Origin: Anaerolinea sp.
GTDB lineage: Bacteria; Chloroflexota; Anaerolineae; Anaerolineales; Anaerolineaceae
Length of the DNA stretch: 64,000 nt
Direction of reading: 5' to 3'
NCBI GenBank assembly: GCA_020725865.1
Contig: DYEC01000011.1
Span: forward strand, 62,001 to 126,000
The position numbers and the translations under genes are program-made. The notes under the pieces were generated by a model. That model searched no databases and had not been told where the DNA came from. It saw only the letters and a program-made list of their open reading frames with translations. Of the stretch, positions 42,479 through 50,660 are shown one piece after another (the stretch's first letter is position 1; every line of letters starts with the position of its first letter).

Positions 42479-43945
42479 ATGGTTGAGGGCAAGCGGGTAG
42501 TTGTCTTCATTATTGTTACCCTCGTGGGTCTGTTGTTCTTAACAGGCTGCTCGGAGGGTGATTTTGCGTTACCCGTACAACCCACACCGGCTGGTGCATA
42601 CCCGGTTGATCCTGTGTTTCGTGAATTCTATCATCAACTTGGTGGTGAACCGATACTGGGGGCGGCGATTTCACCGTTGTTTGCGGATGGGTTTACCCAG
42701 TGCCAGTACACGGTCAATGCGTTGATGTGTTACAACCCGCATGACAACAGTGTCAACCGCTTCTATCTGGCTTCACTGGGCAATCGGCTGGGTGTTTCCC
42801 AACCGCCGGAGGCTAACGCCGACCCCAGCCATGGATTGGTGGTTAACGGTTACACCATAGGTCCCGATTTTGTTGACCTGTACCAGAAAATGTCCGCTAT
42901 GCGGCAGGTGGGCAGTCCATTGAGCGGGGTTGTCTATAATTATAACCAGCAGCGTACCGAGCAATTCTTTGAAAACGTTGGCTTTTATCACCGTTTTGAT
43001 GATCCGCCGGGTGTATCGCACCTGCTACCGTATGGCAAATATACCTGCGGCGATATGTGTCATGCATACCAGACCCCCATTACGCTTGCCATTCCGCAAA
43101 GTGGCAGTCAATTGGGAGTACCGTTTGCCTATACAGTGGAACGATTGGGTGGTGAACGGGATTTCGGTCGTCCCCTCAGTCAGGCTTTTTCCAACGTGGA
43201 TGGCGCGATGGAACAGGTGTATGAGACAGTTGTCTTTACGGCTGCACCTGAGAACCCGGCGCAGGTCAAGCTCAAACCTATCACCAGGTTGCTGGGGATG
43301 TACGCACTCCCACCGGCACCTTTCAACCCGGAACAGCGTAATGTAGTCTTTTATCCGGTGACGCCGGATGGCCTGGGATATCATGTGCCGGTGGAGTTTG
43401 ACCGCTTTATCGTCCAGCACGGCGGTGTGGAGATTTCCGGTAATCCAATTGCCGATACGCTCTTATATCCGGAAGAGAATGCCATTCGACAATGTTATGA
43501 GAATTATTGTCTGGATTATTACCCGAATGCACCGGAGGGGCATAGGGTTCGTCTGGCGCCGCTCGGTACAAGGTATCTCAAGTTGATAGACCCATCAATG
43601 ATTGCGCCGGGGGCGGTGTTGCCTGATAAACTGGTTGCGACCATCAGTGAGGCACGCGCCCAACTGGCACCCAATGAGGTACAGCGCATTTATCTGCTGG
43701 TGACCGAGGAGACTTCCCAGAATCCTGTGGCAAATGCAGCAGCCATTCTGACGGTGAACGTGAACGGGATGCAATATACCTATGCGATGCCGCCGACGGG
43801 TGAGAATGGCATTTCCAGTATTGAAATTGCGCCCATTCCGGATTTGCCTAATGGAACTGTAGTGGGCTATTCCGTGTGTCTGGAGACGTCTTCTGGCGAT
43901 TCAGTCTGTGCTTCTGATTCTTATCTTATCTGGGCGACGGAGTAA
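42479..43945 (+). CDS. Secreted lipoprotein with four LGFP-like repeats
   Basis: This 488-residue protein has a lipoprotein signal with lipobox LFLTGC (Cys24). The mature part holds four modules of the kind GG-x4-G-x-P-x-S followed by an aromatic-rich strand: HQLGGEPILGAAISP (about 55), RQVGSPLSGVVYNYNQQRTE (about 145), RLGGERDFGRPLSQAF (about 230) and GGVEISGNPIADTL (about 325). These resemble LGFP repeats of cell-surface proteins. A C-terminal Ig-like domain follows. The start is ATG 42479 after GGGGGTGATGTT. It probably binds surface polymers; no catalytic residues are apparent. It faces the thiolase operon across shared operators. Confidence 0.75.
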   Translation: MVEGKRVVVFIIVTLVGLLFLTGCSEGDFALPVQPTPAGAYPVDPVFREFYHQLGGEPILGAAISPLFADGFTQCQYTVNALMCYNPHDNSVNRFYLASLGNRLGVSQPPEANADPSHGLVVNGYTIGPDFVDLYQKMSAMRQVGSPLSGVVYNYNQQRTEQFFENVGFYHRFDDPPGVSHLLPYGKYTCGDMCHAYQTPITLAIPQSGSQLGVPFAYTVERLGGERDFGRPLSQAFSNVDGAMEQVYETVVFTAAPENPAQVKLKPITRLLGMYALPPAPFNPEQRNVVFYPVTPDGLGYHVPVEFDRFIVQHGGVEISGNPIADTLLYPEENAIRQCYENYCLDYYPNAPEGHRVRLAPLGTRYLKLIDPSMIAPGAVLPDKLVATISEARAQLAPNEVQRIYLLVTEETSQNPVANAAAILTVNVNGMQYTYAMPPTGENGISSIEIAPIPDLPNGTVVGYSVCLETSSGDSVCASDSYLIWATE

Positions 43946-43947
43946 CT

Positions 43948-44922
43948 TCACGGTCTGGCTTCTGCCCAGGCTTTGACCTCGACTATTTCCCCTGCTAAAC
44001 TGTAAACCCAGAGCGAGAACGGCTGACCCTGACTGGCACTCAGTACGCCGCGCGTTTCCAGACGGCGCAGACCAACAGGCTGCCCGTGCTTGTCATACCC
44101 CGCCACAGCGATCCAGATTGCCTGTGCGACGGCATCGCCGTTGGCAAGCCACAGCTCTCCATTCACCTGAACACTGAGGTGGTCAGCAGCTGGTTGAATT
44201 CTGAGGTTTTCCACACGCACCGGCAGGTAGCGTGTATCATCGGCCTTGAGCGGCAAGGCGGTCAGTAGTTCGGCGGAAGCCTGAAACGGCTGGCTGAGCG
44301 GCGGCGCAAGATAAACCGCCAGCGGCATAATCTCCCCTTTGGAAAAGCGGTTGAGCGGCGCGGTGGCGACCGCTTCATTCTGGATTGTCCCATCTTGCCC
44401 GGTTGCCCGAAGGCGCGCAGAAACATTTTCTAGGTCGCTGTCTGGTGAACCATGTGCCAGAATGAAACACCAGGCGCCTCCCTCACCGGTCAGATGACAT
44501 ACGGGTGGATCAAGCTGTATGGGGATCGGGGTGGGTTGCTGGAGTTGTGTGGGGTCAGAAGGTTTTTCGATGGAAGGTGGAATAATCAGTACACTGCCAA
44601 CACTGAGCAGATAGGGATCAATGCCGGGATTAGCTTCCAGGATCGCCGAAACCGTGACACCATAACGGTAGGCAATACCGCCCAAATCTTCGCCTGCCTG
44701 CACCGTGTGAGTGCGCGGGGTAGGAGTGAGACTGGGCAATGGGGTCGGTGAGAGGAGTGGAGCAGTGGGCAGGTTGGTGGGCGTGCGCGTCCAGTAGGGT
44801 GTAAGTTGACGGTTTTGCGGTGAAGGTGTCGGTGAGGGCGTGGCAGAGTTTGTGACTGACGCGCAATTTACAAGAAACAAGCAAATCAACAGGAAAAGTA
44901 ATGTGATAGCTGTTTTTTTCAT
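43948..44922 (-). CDS. LysM-domain lipoprotein
   Basis: This 324-residue protein has a lipoprotein signal (lipobox FLVNC, Cys20), then a Thr/Pro-rich linker (residues 25-75). A LysM domain follows at about 78-125, with HTVQAGEDLGGIAYRYGV ending in SVGSVLIIPP, and then a C-terminal beta-rich domain of no recognised family. LysM binds peptidoglycan or similar glycans outside the cell. I start it at ATG 44922 because the signal peptide begins there; a TATAAT lies 28 bases upstream. The gene converges with the repeat lipoprotein gene, with only two bases between. Confidence 0.82.
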   Translation of the reverse strand: MKKTAITLLFLLICLFLVNCASVTNSATPSPTPSPQNRQLTPYWTRTPTNLPTAPLLSPTPLPSLTPTPRTHTVQAGEDLGGIAYRYGVTVSAILEANPGIDPYLLSVGSVLIIPPSIEKPSDPTQLQQPTPIPIQLDPPVCHLTGEGGAWCFILAHGSPDSDLENVSARLRATGQDGTIQNEAVATAPLNRFSKGEIMPLAVYLAPPLSQPFQASAELLTALPLKADDTRYLPVRVENLRIQPAADHLSVQVNGELWLANGDAVAQAIWIAVAGYDKHGQPVGLRRLETRGVLSASQGQPFSLWVYSLAGEIVEVKAWAEARP

Positions 44923-44965
44923 CGGATTTGCTTTATTCGGTCTGTGGTGATTATAACAGAAGCAC

Positions 44966-45475
44966 TTAGCCAAACAGGGAATATTTTGCGTTGTGGGTCT
45001 TCTCCGCTTCGAATGCTGTGTCCGGCGGTAGGTTTTTGCCTTGTGCGGCGGCACTGGCAAGCTGGTCACAGCGCTCGTTCTCCGGGTGACCAGCGTGACC
45101 TTCTACCCAGACCATCTCTACCTGATGCACTGTGCACAGTTCCAGCAGTCTTTCCCATAAATCCACATTCTCTGCTGCTTCACGGCGTGTACGCATCCAG
45201 CCGTTTGCCTGCCAGCGATGGACATCACCATTACTGTAGGCATCCACCAGATAACGCGAATCGGAATACAGCGTCACCCGGCAGGGCTTTTTAAGTGCTT
45301 CCAGCCCGGCAATCGCTGCCATCAGCTCCATGCGGTTGTTAGTCGTCTGGCGAAAGCCGCCGCTGATTTCGCGGCGGTGTTTGCCCATTTTGAGAATTGC
45401 GGCATACCCGCCCGCGCCCGGATTTCCCAGACAGGCGCCATCGGTGAACAGTTCGACATGCGCAGGATCAGGCAT
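44966..45475 (-). CDS. rnhA: Ribonuclease HI
   Basis: This 169-residue protein has the full RNase HI fold. The acidic catalytic residues are visible: D12 in [16 protein letters not shown]50 in [10 protein letters not shown]72 in [10 protein letters not shown] and D137 in ERCDQLA, with the flexible loop histidine in [10 protein letters not shown]. It cleaves RNA in RNA-DNA hybrids. ATG 45475 follows GAGG at a good distance; a GTG six codons upstream is the alternative. It runs in the same direction as the LysM lipoprotein and V4R genes. Confidence 0.95.
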   Translation of the reverse strand: MPDPAHVELFTDGACLGNPGAGGYAAILKMGKHRREISGGFRQTTNNRMELMAAIAGLEALKKPCRVTLYSDSRYLVDAYSNGDVHRWQANGWMRTRREAAENVDLWERLLELCTVHQVEMVWVEGHAGHPENERCDQLASAAAQGKNLPPDTAFEAEKTHNAKYSLFG

Positions 45476-45495
45476 CAGATGCCTCACAGTCACTC

Positions 45496-46128
45496 TTATC
45501 CCCCGAACGGCTGCTTGTAAATCTTCAAGCGTCCCATATCGCCGCCGTTTGCCATGCAGGAGAGAATATCAATCTTAAATTCCAGCCCGCCGGAAAGCCA
45601 TTTCAGTGCCTCATGGATGATGCCAACCGCCGTATGACAGCAAGGCTGATCCGAATTGCGTTCCCAGCACATTGAACAGCGTTCCAGCGTGTAGATAAAG
45701 TGATCCTCATGTTCGTACACATTACTGATCTGGTCGGTAATGGCATTGAACACACGGGCAATTGCCGGCATGCCAATCTTCAATTTGGTGCTTAGCGGCA
45801 GGACTTTGAATGCCAGATCGCCCGCACCAGAAAGTGCTCCAAAGTTGCGTAACCCTTCAGAAAATAATCTGCGCCCGACGCGCTGTTCGAGACCGCGCCC
45901 GCCCCGCACGCCGTAGATGGTTTCGATGGCGTCGTTCAGCGCAGCAATATAAACAAAATCAAATTGCTTATCGAGGTTATCGGGCGGATAATGGTCGATG
46001 AATTGCGGCAGATCTGCCAGACGCAAAACGGTGTTGATGCCGTTCTTACCCAGCACCTCTTCCAGCGCTGTTAAGTACAACCGTCCCATCTTGTTCGGGT
46101 AATTTAAACCGCTGAGTGGTTTTGTCAT
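45496..46128 (-). CDS. V4R (4-vinyl reductase-like) domain protein
   Basis: This 210-residue cytoplasmic protein matches the V4R fold in its C-terminal half. A cysteine cluster, [18 protein letters not shown], is followed by [13 protein letters not shown] and [14 protein letters not shown]4R domains bind small hydrophobic ligands and occur in bacteriochlorophyll reductase BchJ, ligand-sensing regulators and TRAPP-like proteins. Cys-rich members may bind zinc or a cluster. No enzyme partner is adjacent. Its start (ATG 46128) has AGGA upstream. Confidence 0.75.
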   Translation of the reverse strand: MTKPLSGLNYPNKMGRLYLTALEEVLGKNGINTVLRLADLPQFIDHYPPDNLDKQFDFVYIAALNDAIETIYGVRGGRGLEQRVGRRLFSEGLRNFGALSGAGDLAFKVLPLSTKLKIGMPAIARVFNAITDQISNVYEHEDHFIYTLERCSMCWERNSDQPCCHTAVGIIHEALKWLSGGLEFKIDILSCMANGGDMGRLKIYKQPFGG

Positions 46129-46257
46129 AAACTGCTGTCCTGACAAGCTGCTTTCTTAATTCTACTCGATTCGGGATAAAGAAAGACCTGAATTCCTTTG
46201 TCGGCGAATCGCTATACCTGTTCTTGGATGGTGTCCTTAATCTTGCCGGTGTTGGTC

Positions 46258-46286
46258 TTGACAGCAATCTCTTTTGCGCATATACT
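46258..46286 (+). promoter_or_regulatory. Consensus promoter of the PadR operon
   Basis: A perfect TTGACA (46258-46263), a 17-base spacer and TATACT (46281-46286) predict a start near 46293. The -10 is overlapped by the first operator copy and its flank. Confidence 0.85.
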
Positions 46287-46321
46287 CACTCAGCGAGTAT
46301 ATAGTCACTCGGTGAGTATAT
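46280..46321 (+). promoter_or_regulatory. Tandem operator repeats, probable PadR autoregulation
   Basis: Two 16-bp copies, CACTCAGCGAGTATAT (46287-46302) and CACTCGGTGAGTATAT (46306-46321), differ at two positions and start 19 bases apart. Each contains an ACTC/GAGT inverted repeat, and ATATACTC (46280-46287) with GAGTATAT (46295-46302) forms a longer one. They cover the -10, the start site and the whole leader up to the ATG at 46325. Confidence 0.75.
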
Positions 46322-46324
46322 CCG

Positions 46325-46879
46325 ATGTCCGAACACCGCCCTTCTGCTTCTATCTCACCTGAATTTGCGCTGCTGGGCTTTCTGGCACAGCGCCCGGCGC
46401 ACGGGTATGACCTGCATCAGCGGCTGGTGACCGAGTTGGGCGAAATCTGGCATATCCGCCTCAGCCAGACTTACAACATTCTCAACCGGCTGGAAACACA
46501 GGGGATGATTACTTCCCGGCTGCAAAAACAAGATAAACTCCCCGACCGTCATATCTTCGAGCTGACCCCTGCCGGTTTAAAACGCTTTGAGGACTGGCTG
46601 CATACGCCCACACCCTGTAGTGTGCGTGCTATTCGTGTTGAATTCACCACCCGCTTGTATTTCGCCCGCGCTGGCGATCCCCGCCTTGCGCGCGAGCTGA
46701 TCGCCGAACAGACTCGTACCGTCGAACAGGGCATTGCCCGCATAGAAACCGCACTGGGGCGTTGCTCCCCCGACCAGGCGTTCAATCGTCTGGGGTTGCA
46801 GTTGCGTATTGCGCAATTGCGTATCATTTTGGACTGGCTGAAGCAATGTGAGGTCACTCTGGGATTGGTGGAGGTTTGA
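46325..46879 (+). CDS. PadR-family transcriptional regulator
   Basis: This 184-residue protein has the PadR winged helix in residues 10-90: FALLGFLAQRPAHGYDLHQR, then YNILNRLETQGMITSRLQ and FELTPAGLKRFEDWL. A C-terminal helical dimerisation part follows (residues 95-184). PadR proteins are ligand-responsive repressors. The leader is made of operator repeats and has no Shine-Dalgarno, so the gene is probably autoregulated and weakly translated. It heads a run with trmO, molybdate permease, molybdate-binding protein and a TauE-like permease. The effector is unknown. Confidence 0.9.
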   Translation: MSEHRPSASISPEFALLGFLAQRPAHGYDLHQRLVTELGEIWHIRLSQTYNILNRLETQGMITSRLQKQDKLPDRHIFELTPAGLKRFEDWLHTPTPCSVRAIRVEFTTRLYFARAGDPRLARELIAEQTRTVEQGIARIETALGRCSPDQAFNRLGLQLRIAQLRIILDWLKQCEVTLGLVEV

Positions 46880-46881
46880 AA

Positions 46882-47337
46882 ATGGTGGCATTAACGTTTC
46901 AGATGAAAGCTATCGGCGTAATTCATACTCCCTTTAAAACCCCACAGGAAACACCCATCCAATCTGCTCGTTCCACCGCTGACGGCGAAGTGGAGGTTTT
47001 TGAGGAATACGTTGAGGGACTGGAAGGACTGGAGGGCTTCTCGCATATTTTCCTGTTCTATGTCTGGCACCTTGCTCCTGTAAAGGTGGAGCTGAAGGTC
47101 AAGCCTTTTCTGGATGAGCAAGAGTATGGGTTGTTTGCCACCCGCTACCCCTGCCGCCCCAACCCGCTGGGGTTTTCGGTGGTACGGCTGCTACAGCGCG
47201 ACCACAACCGTTTGCTGGTGCAGGGTGTAGATGTAGTGGATCAGACTCCGCTTCTGGACATCAAGCCGTACAATCCGGATTTTGACGTTCATCCGGCAGA
47301 GCGGGTTGGCTGGTATGAACATCGAGCGCATAAATGA
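46882..47337 (+). CDS. trmO: tRNA (t6A37) N6-methyltransferase TrmO-like
   Basis: This 151-residue protein of the TsaA/YaeB/VirR family has AIGVIHTPFKTPQETPIQ at the N-terminus, EGLEGFSHIFLFYVWH in the middle and the family hallmark TRYPCRPNPLGFSVVRL, then LDIKPYNPDFD. The fold is a single beta barrel that uses SAM to methylate t6A37 in tRNA. GGAGG stands seven bases upstream, overlapping the end of the PadR gene. In archaea and some bacteria this family is found beside metal and sulfur genes, so its link to the molybdate genes here is of interest. Confidence 0.88.
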   Translation: MVALTFQMKAIGVIHTPFKTPQETPIQSARSTADGEVEVFEEYVEGLEGLEGFSHIFLFYVWHLAPVKVELKVKPFLDEQEYGLFATRYPCRPNPLGFSVVRLLQRDHNRLLVQGVDVVDQTPLLDIKPYNPDFDVHPAERVGWYEHRAHK

Positions 47338-47352
47338 CGAAAGGTAAGCGGA

Positions 47353-48201
47353 ATGAATATTGAGGTTGTAACCGAAAAAACGCTCCCACGCTTGAGACTG
47401 CCGCAGGTTTCTCGACCGGGCTGGTTTGGCAGGCTGTGGATGCTGGCGGTTTTGCCGGCTCTTTTGTTGTTCACTATCCCTATTCTGACAATTTTTCTCC
47501 GTTTGTCCCTCTCGGATTTTATACACAGTCTACGGCAGGAAGCCGTTCTGCAGGCAGTGCACCTCAGCCTGATCACCTCATTCATCTCACTGTTGGGTAT
47601 CATTCTGTTTGGCACGCCGGCAGCCTATTATCTCTACCGGCGGCGTTCGCGACTGCACTGGCTGGCGGATACGCTGGTGGATTTGCCCACCGTTCTGCCG
47701 CCTGCGGTAGCAGGGGTGGCGCTGTTGCTCGCCTTTGGCAGAGAGGGATTATTCGGCCCGCTGTTGCGTTCATGGGGAATCAGTCTGCCCTTTACAACCG
47801 CAGCGGTAGTGCTGGCGCAAATGTTCATTGCCGCACCCTTCTATATTCGCTCGGCAAGTGTAGGATTCGCAGCGGTGGACTGCGAATTGAAACACGCTGC
47901 AGCGCTGGATGGCGCCAGCCGCTGGCAAATCTTTCGTTACATCGTATTGCCCATGTCTGCCCCGGCGGTTTTAAGTGGCTGTATTCTTGCCTGGTCGCGT
48001 GCATTGGGTGAATTCGGCGCCACGCTGATTTTCGCTGGCAATCTTGCCGGGCGGACGCGCACTATGCCGCTTGCCATCTACATCGGTTTTGAGACCAATT
48101 TGGAGGTTGCTCTGACTCTCTCCGCCATCTTGATTCTGGTCTCCTCATTCGCTTTGTTGATGCTAAAGGTGGTGATAAAGAACCATCTGCCTGCTAACTA
48201 A
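47353..48201 (+). CDS. Molybdate/tungstate ABC transporter permease (ModB-like)
   Basis: This 282-residue membrane protein has about six spans and a binding-protein-dependent transport signature. The cytoplasmic EAA loop reads AALDGASRWQIFRYIVLP, followed by ALGEFGATLIFAGN, the ModB hallmark. Residues 1-25 are a cytoplasmic extension. It imports molybdate or tungstate with the binding protein encoded next. No ATPase (ModC) gene is present in the cluster, so an ATPase must come from elsewhere. Confidence 0.9.
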   Translation: MNIEVVTEKTLPRLRLPQVSRPGWFGRLWMLAVLPALLLFTIPILTIFLRLSLSDFIHSLRQEAVLQAVHLSLITSFISLLGIILFGTPAAYYLYRRRSRLHWLADTLVDLPTVLPPAVAGVALLLAFGREGLFGPLLRSWGISLPFTTAAVVLAQMFIAAPFYIRSASVGFAAVDCELKHAAALDGASRWQIFRYIVLPMSAPAVLSGCILAWSRALGEFGATLIFAGNLAGRTRTMPLAIYIGFETNLEVALTLSAILILVSSFALLMLKVVIKNHLPAN

Positions 48202-48238
48202 GCACACAATAATGATCCGGGTATATTAGAGGCATCCA

Positions 48239-49075
48239 ATGAAAAAATGGCTTTTATGTCTGACGGCGTTGATCTGGCTGGCAGGCTGTACTTCCATCCC
48301 GTCAAATTCTGCTACGCAGACAAGCGATCCAGCCAGCCCGCTGTTTCCCGGGGGCGAACGAACATTACTCGTGTTCGCCGCTACTTCATTGACTGAAGCC
48401 TTTACTGAATTGAGCCAGACATTTGAAGCGCAAATGGGGACGCAGGTTGAGCTGAATTTTGCCAATGCGAACACCCTTTCGGAACAAATCCTTCAGGGTG
48501 CCCCAGCGGATGTTTTTGCCTCCGCTGCCCCTAAATTTATGGATAAGCTGGTGGAAAATGGCAAAGTGGATGCGCAAGCGGGAGAAATCTTCGCCCGCAA
48601 TCAGCTCATCGTCATCCTGCCCAGGCGCAACCCGGCTGATCTGGAAACCCTGCAAGACCTCGCAAAGCCGGGCATTAAACTGGTGATGGGGGCAAAAGAG
48701 GGTCCGCAGGGCGAATATGTAGAGGGCTTTCTGGATAAGGCATCTGCTTCAGCAAATTTTGGCGCCGGCTATAAAGATGCCGTATATTCCAACGTGGTTT
48801 CGTATGAAAGCACGGTCAAAGGTGTGGTCAACAAGGTAGCATTAGGTGAAGCTGATGCCGGTATCGTCTTTGTCACCGATGCTAAAAGTGCGTCGGAAAA
48901 GGTGCTGACCATTTCCATTCCTGATGCGTTCAACGTGGTTGCGGAATACCCCATTGCCCCGCTGAAAAATTCTTCCAACCCGCAACTGGCACGGCAGTTT
49001 GTGGATTTTGTTCTCTCGCCAGAGGGTCAGCAAATTCTGGCAAAGTATGGCTTTCTGCCGCCGGATGGTGATTAA
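48239..49075 (+). CDS. modA: Molybdate-binding lipoprotein (ModA)
   Basis: This 278-residue lipoprotein has lipobox IWLAGC (Cys17). The mature protein follows the ModA pattern LVFAATSLTEAFTELSQTFE, then QILQGAPADVFASAA and SYESTVKGVVNKVALGEADAGIVFVTDA, ending in VLSPEGQQILAKYGFLPP. It captures molybdate or tungstate outside the membrane and delivers it to the permease encoded upstream. An AGAGG site lies before the ATG. Molybdate supply fits the Mo hydroxylases at the left end of the window. Confidence 0.93.
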   Translation: MKKWLLCLTALIWLAGCTSIPSNSATQTSDPASPLFPGGERTLLVFAATSLTEAFTELSQTFEAQMGTQVELNFANANTLSEQILQGAPADVFASAAPKFMDKLVENGKVDAQAGEIFARNQLIVILPRRNPADLETLQDLAKPGIKLVMGAKEGPQGEYVEGFLDKASASANFGAGYKDAVYSNVVSYESTVKGVVNKVALGEADAGIVFVTDAKSASEKVLTISIPDAFNVVAEYPIAPLKNSSNPQLARQFVDFVLSPEGQQILAKYGFLPPDGD

Positions 49076-49112
49076 TCCGACACCGATTCTATCTTAGCTT
49101 AAGGAAGGCCGA

Positions 49113-49934
49113 TTGAACGCCATCAATAAAACTTCCCGCAGTGAACCGGTGTTTTCTTTTCTCGCCGCCATCCCCATTGCCCTGCTGGGCGGGTTGATTG
49201 GATTGGGCGGAGCAGAGTTCCGCCTGCCGGTGCTGGTAGGTTTCTTAAAACGCTCCGCTTCACGCTCGGTAACCATTAATCTGGCGGTTAGTCTGGTGAC
49301 GCTGATCGTTTCGCTGATCACCCGTCTGCGTGTGGCTTCGGCGTTTCCGCTTATGGAATTCATTGTCATCCTGATTGCCATGACCGGCGGGGCGATTCTG
49401 GCGGCTTATACCATGGCAGGACGGCTTATCCATATCTCAGAACATAAGCTGGAATTCTGGATGCGTAATCTGCTGGTGGGGATTGGCATTCTGCTCATTG
49501 TAGAAGGATTTGCAACCATTGGATCGCTTGAATTGAGCCGCTCTTCCATGATCGTTCAAGCAAGTGTTGGGGTGGGCTTTGGCGCGCTGATCGGACTGAT
49601 TAGCAGTTTGCTGGGGGTGGCGGGGGGCGAGTTGATCATTCCCACGCTGGTATTTATCTTCGGTGTCGGCATCAAGTTAGCCGGCACTGCCAGTTTGATG
49701 ATCAGCCTGCCGACGGTGTGCGCCGGCTTGATCCGCTATGCGCGTGCGGGGGCGCTGTTTGACCGCAGCGACATGATGGGCATTGTCACGCCGATGGGGC
49801 TTGGTTCGGTGATTGGTTCAGTTTTGGGCGGGCTACTGTTCGGCATTGTCTCGCCCAACCTGTTGAAAGTTCTGCTAGGGGTGGTGCTGATTTATTCGGC
49901 GCTACGTATTTTTCTGCGCCGGCGTCACGAATAG
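49113..49934 (+). CDS. TauE/SafE-family sulfite/anion exporter-like permease
   Basis: This 273-residue membrane protein has about eight spans and the internal duplication of the TauE/SafE (DUF81) family: GGLIGLGGAEFRLPVLVGF near the start and SSLLGVAGGELIIPTLVFIFG in the second half. The start is TTG 49113 after AAGGAAGG. Family members move sulfite, sulfoacetate or other anions. Sitting directly after ModA suggests oxyanion transport; whether it takes part in molybdate or sulfur handling is unknown. Confidence 0.85.
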   Translation: MNAINKTSRSEPVFSFLAAIPIALLGGLIGLGGAEFRLPVLVGFLKRSASRSVTINLAVSLVTLIVSLITRLRVASAFPLMEFIVILIAMTGGAILAAYTMAGRLIHISEHKLEFWMRNLLVGIGILLIVEGFATIGSLELSRSSMIVQASVGVGFGALIGLISSLLGVAGGELIIPTLVFIFGVGIKLAGTASLMISLPTVCAGLIRYARAGALFDRSDMMGIVTPMGLGSVIGSVLGGLLFGIVSPNLLKVLLGVVLIYSALRIFLRRRHE

Positions 49935-49979
49935 ACCGGATAACAATCGGAGCAGGTTTTTCACCAGCTCCGGCTCATG

Positions 49980-49985
49980 TATAAT
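49980..49985 (+). promoter_or_regulatory. -10 element before the adenosine-kinase-like gene
   Basis: A perfect TATAAT preceded by TG lies 50 bases before the ATG at 50035. No strong -35. Confidence 0.5.
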
Positions 49986-50034
49986 TACCATAGTAGTTCT
50001 TGTGAATACTGTTTACAGGAAGGAGCAGAAACCG

Positions 50035-50520
50035 ATGGAACTCAGCCTTGTCAAAATCGAAAAACCCGAAGAGACCAATTTCATTCTTGGACAGTCGCAC
50101 TTTATCAAAACCGTTGAGGATATGCACGAGGCGCTGGTGAGCGCCGTGCCGGGGATCAAATTTGGACTGGCGTTTTGCGAAGCCTCCGGGATGTGTCTGG
50201 TGCGCTGGACGGGCACTGATCCAGAACTGATCGAGCTGGCAAAGAAGAACGCCATGGAAATTGGCGCCGGCCATTGTTTCATCCTGTTTTTGGGCGAGGG
50301 CTTTTACCCCATCAACGTGCTCAACACAATCAAAATGCTCCCCGAAGTATGCCGTATCTACTGCGCTACCGCCAACCCGACCAGCGTGGTGGTTGCTGAA
50401 GAGGGCGAAGGGCGCGGCATTTTGGGAATTATCGAAGGCTCTAAACCCAAAGGCGTCGAGAGTGAGAAGGACATCGCCTGGCGCAAAAACTTCCTGCGCC
50501 AGATCGGCTATAAATTTTAG
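50035..50520 (+). CDS. Adenosine-specific kinase family protein (DUF355)
   Basis: This 161-residue protein matches the compact adenosine-specific kinase family (COG1839). It shows KPEETNFILGQSHFIKTVED, KFGLAFCEASGMCLVRWTG, CRIYCATANPTSVVV and the final GRGILGIIEGSKPKGVE. The start is ATG 50035 after AAGGAGCAGAAACC. These proteins occur mostly in thermophiles and archaea and are reported to bind or phosphorylate adenosine; the biological role is not firm. It appears to be transcribed alone. Confidence 0.88.
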   Translation: MELSLVKIEKPEETNFILGQSHFIKTVEDMHEALVSAVPGIKFGLAFCEASGMCLVRWTGTDPELIELAKKNAMEIGAGHCFILFLGEGFYPINVLNTIKMLPEVCRIYCATANPTSVVVAEEGEGRGILGIIEGSKPKGVESEKDIAWRKNFLRQIGYKF

Positions 50521-50660
50521 CCTTCCGCCCCGGCGGCAAGGTGGCATGAAGTTTGCACAGGTAACTACTGGACAGCGAACCTCATCTAACCGGACGGTTT
50601 TGTCCCGTCCCGCGTCTGCGCTTGCAGATGATGATCTTGTCATCATCATGGGAGTTAGCC

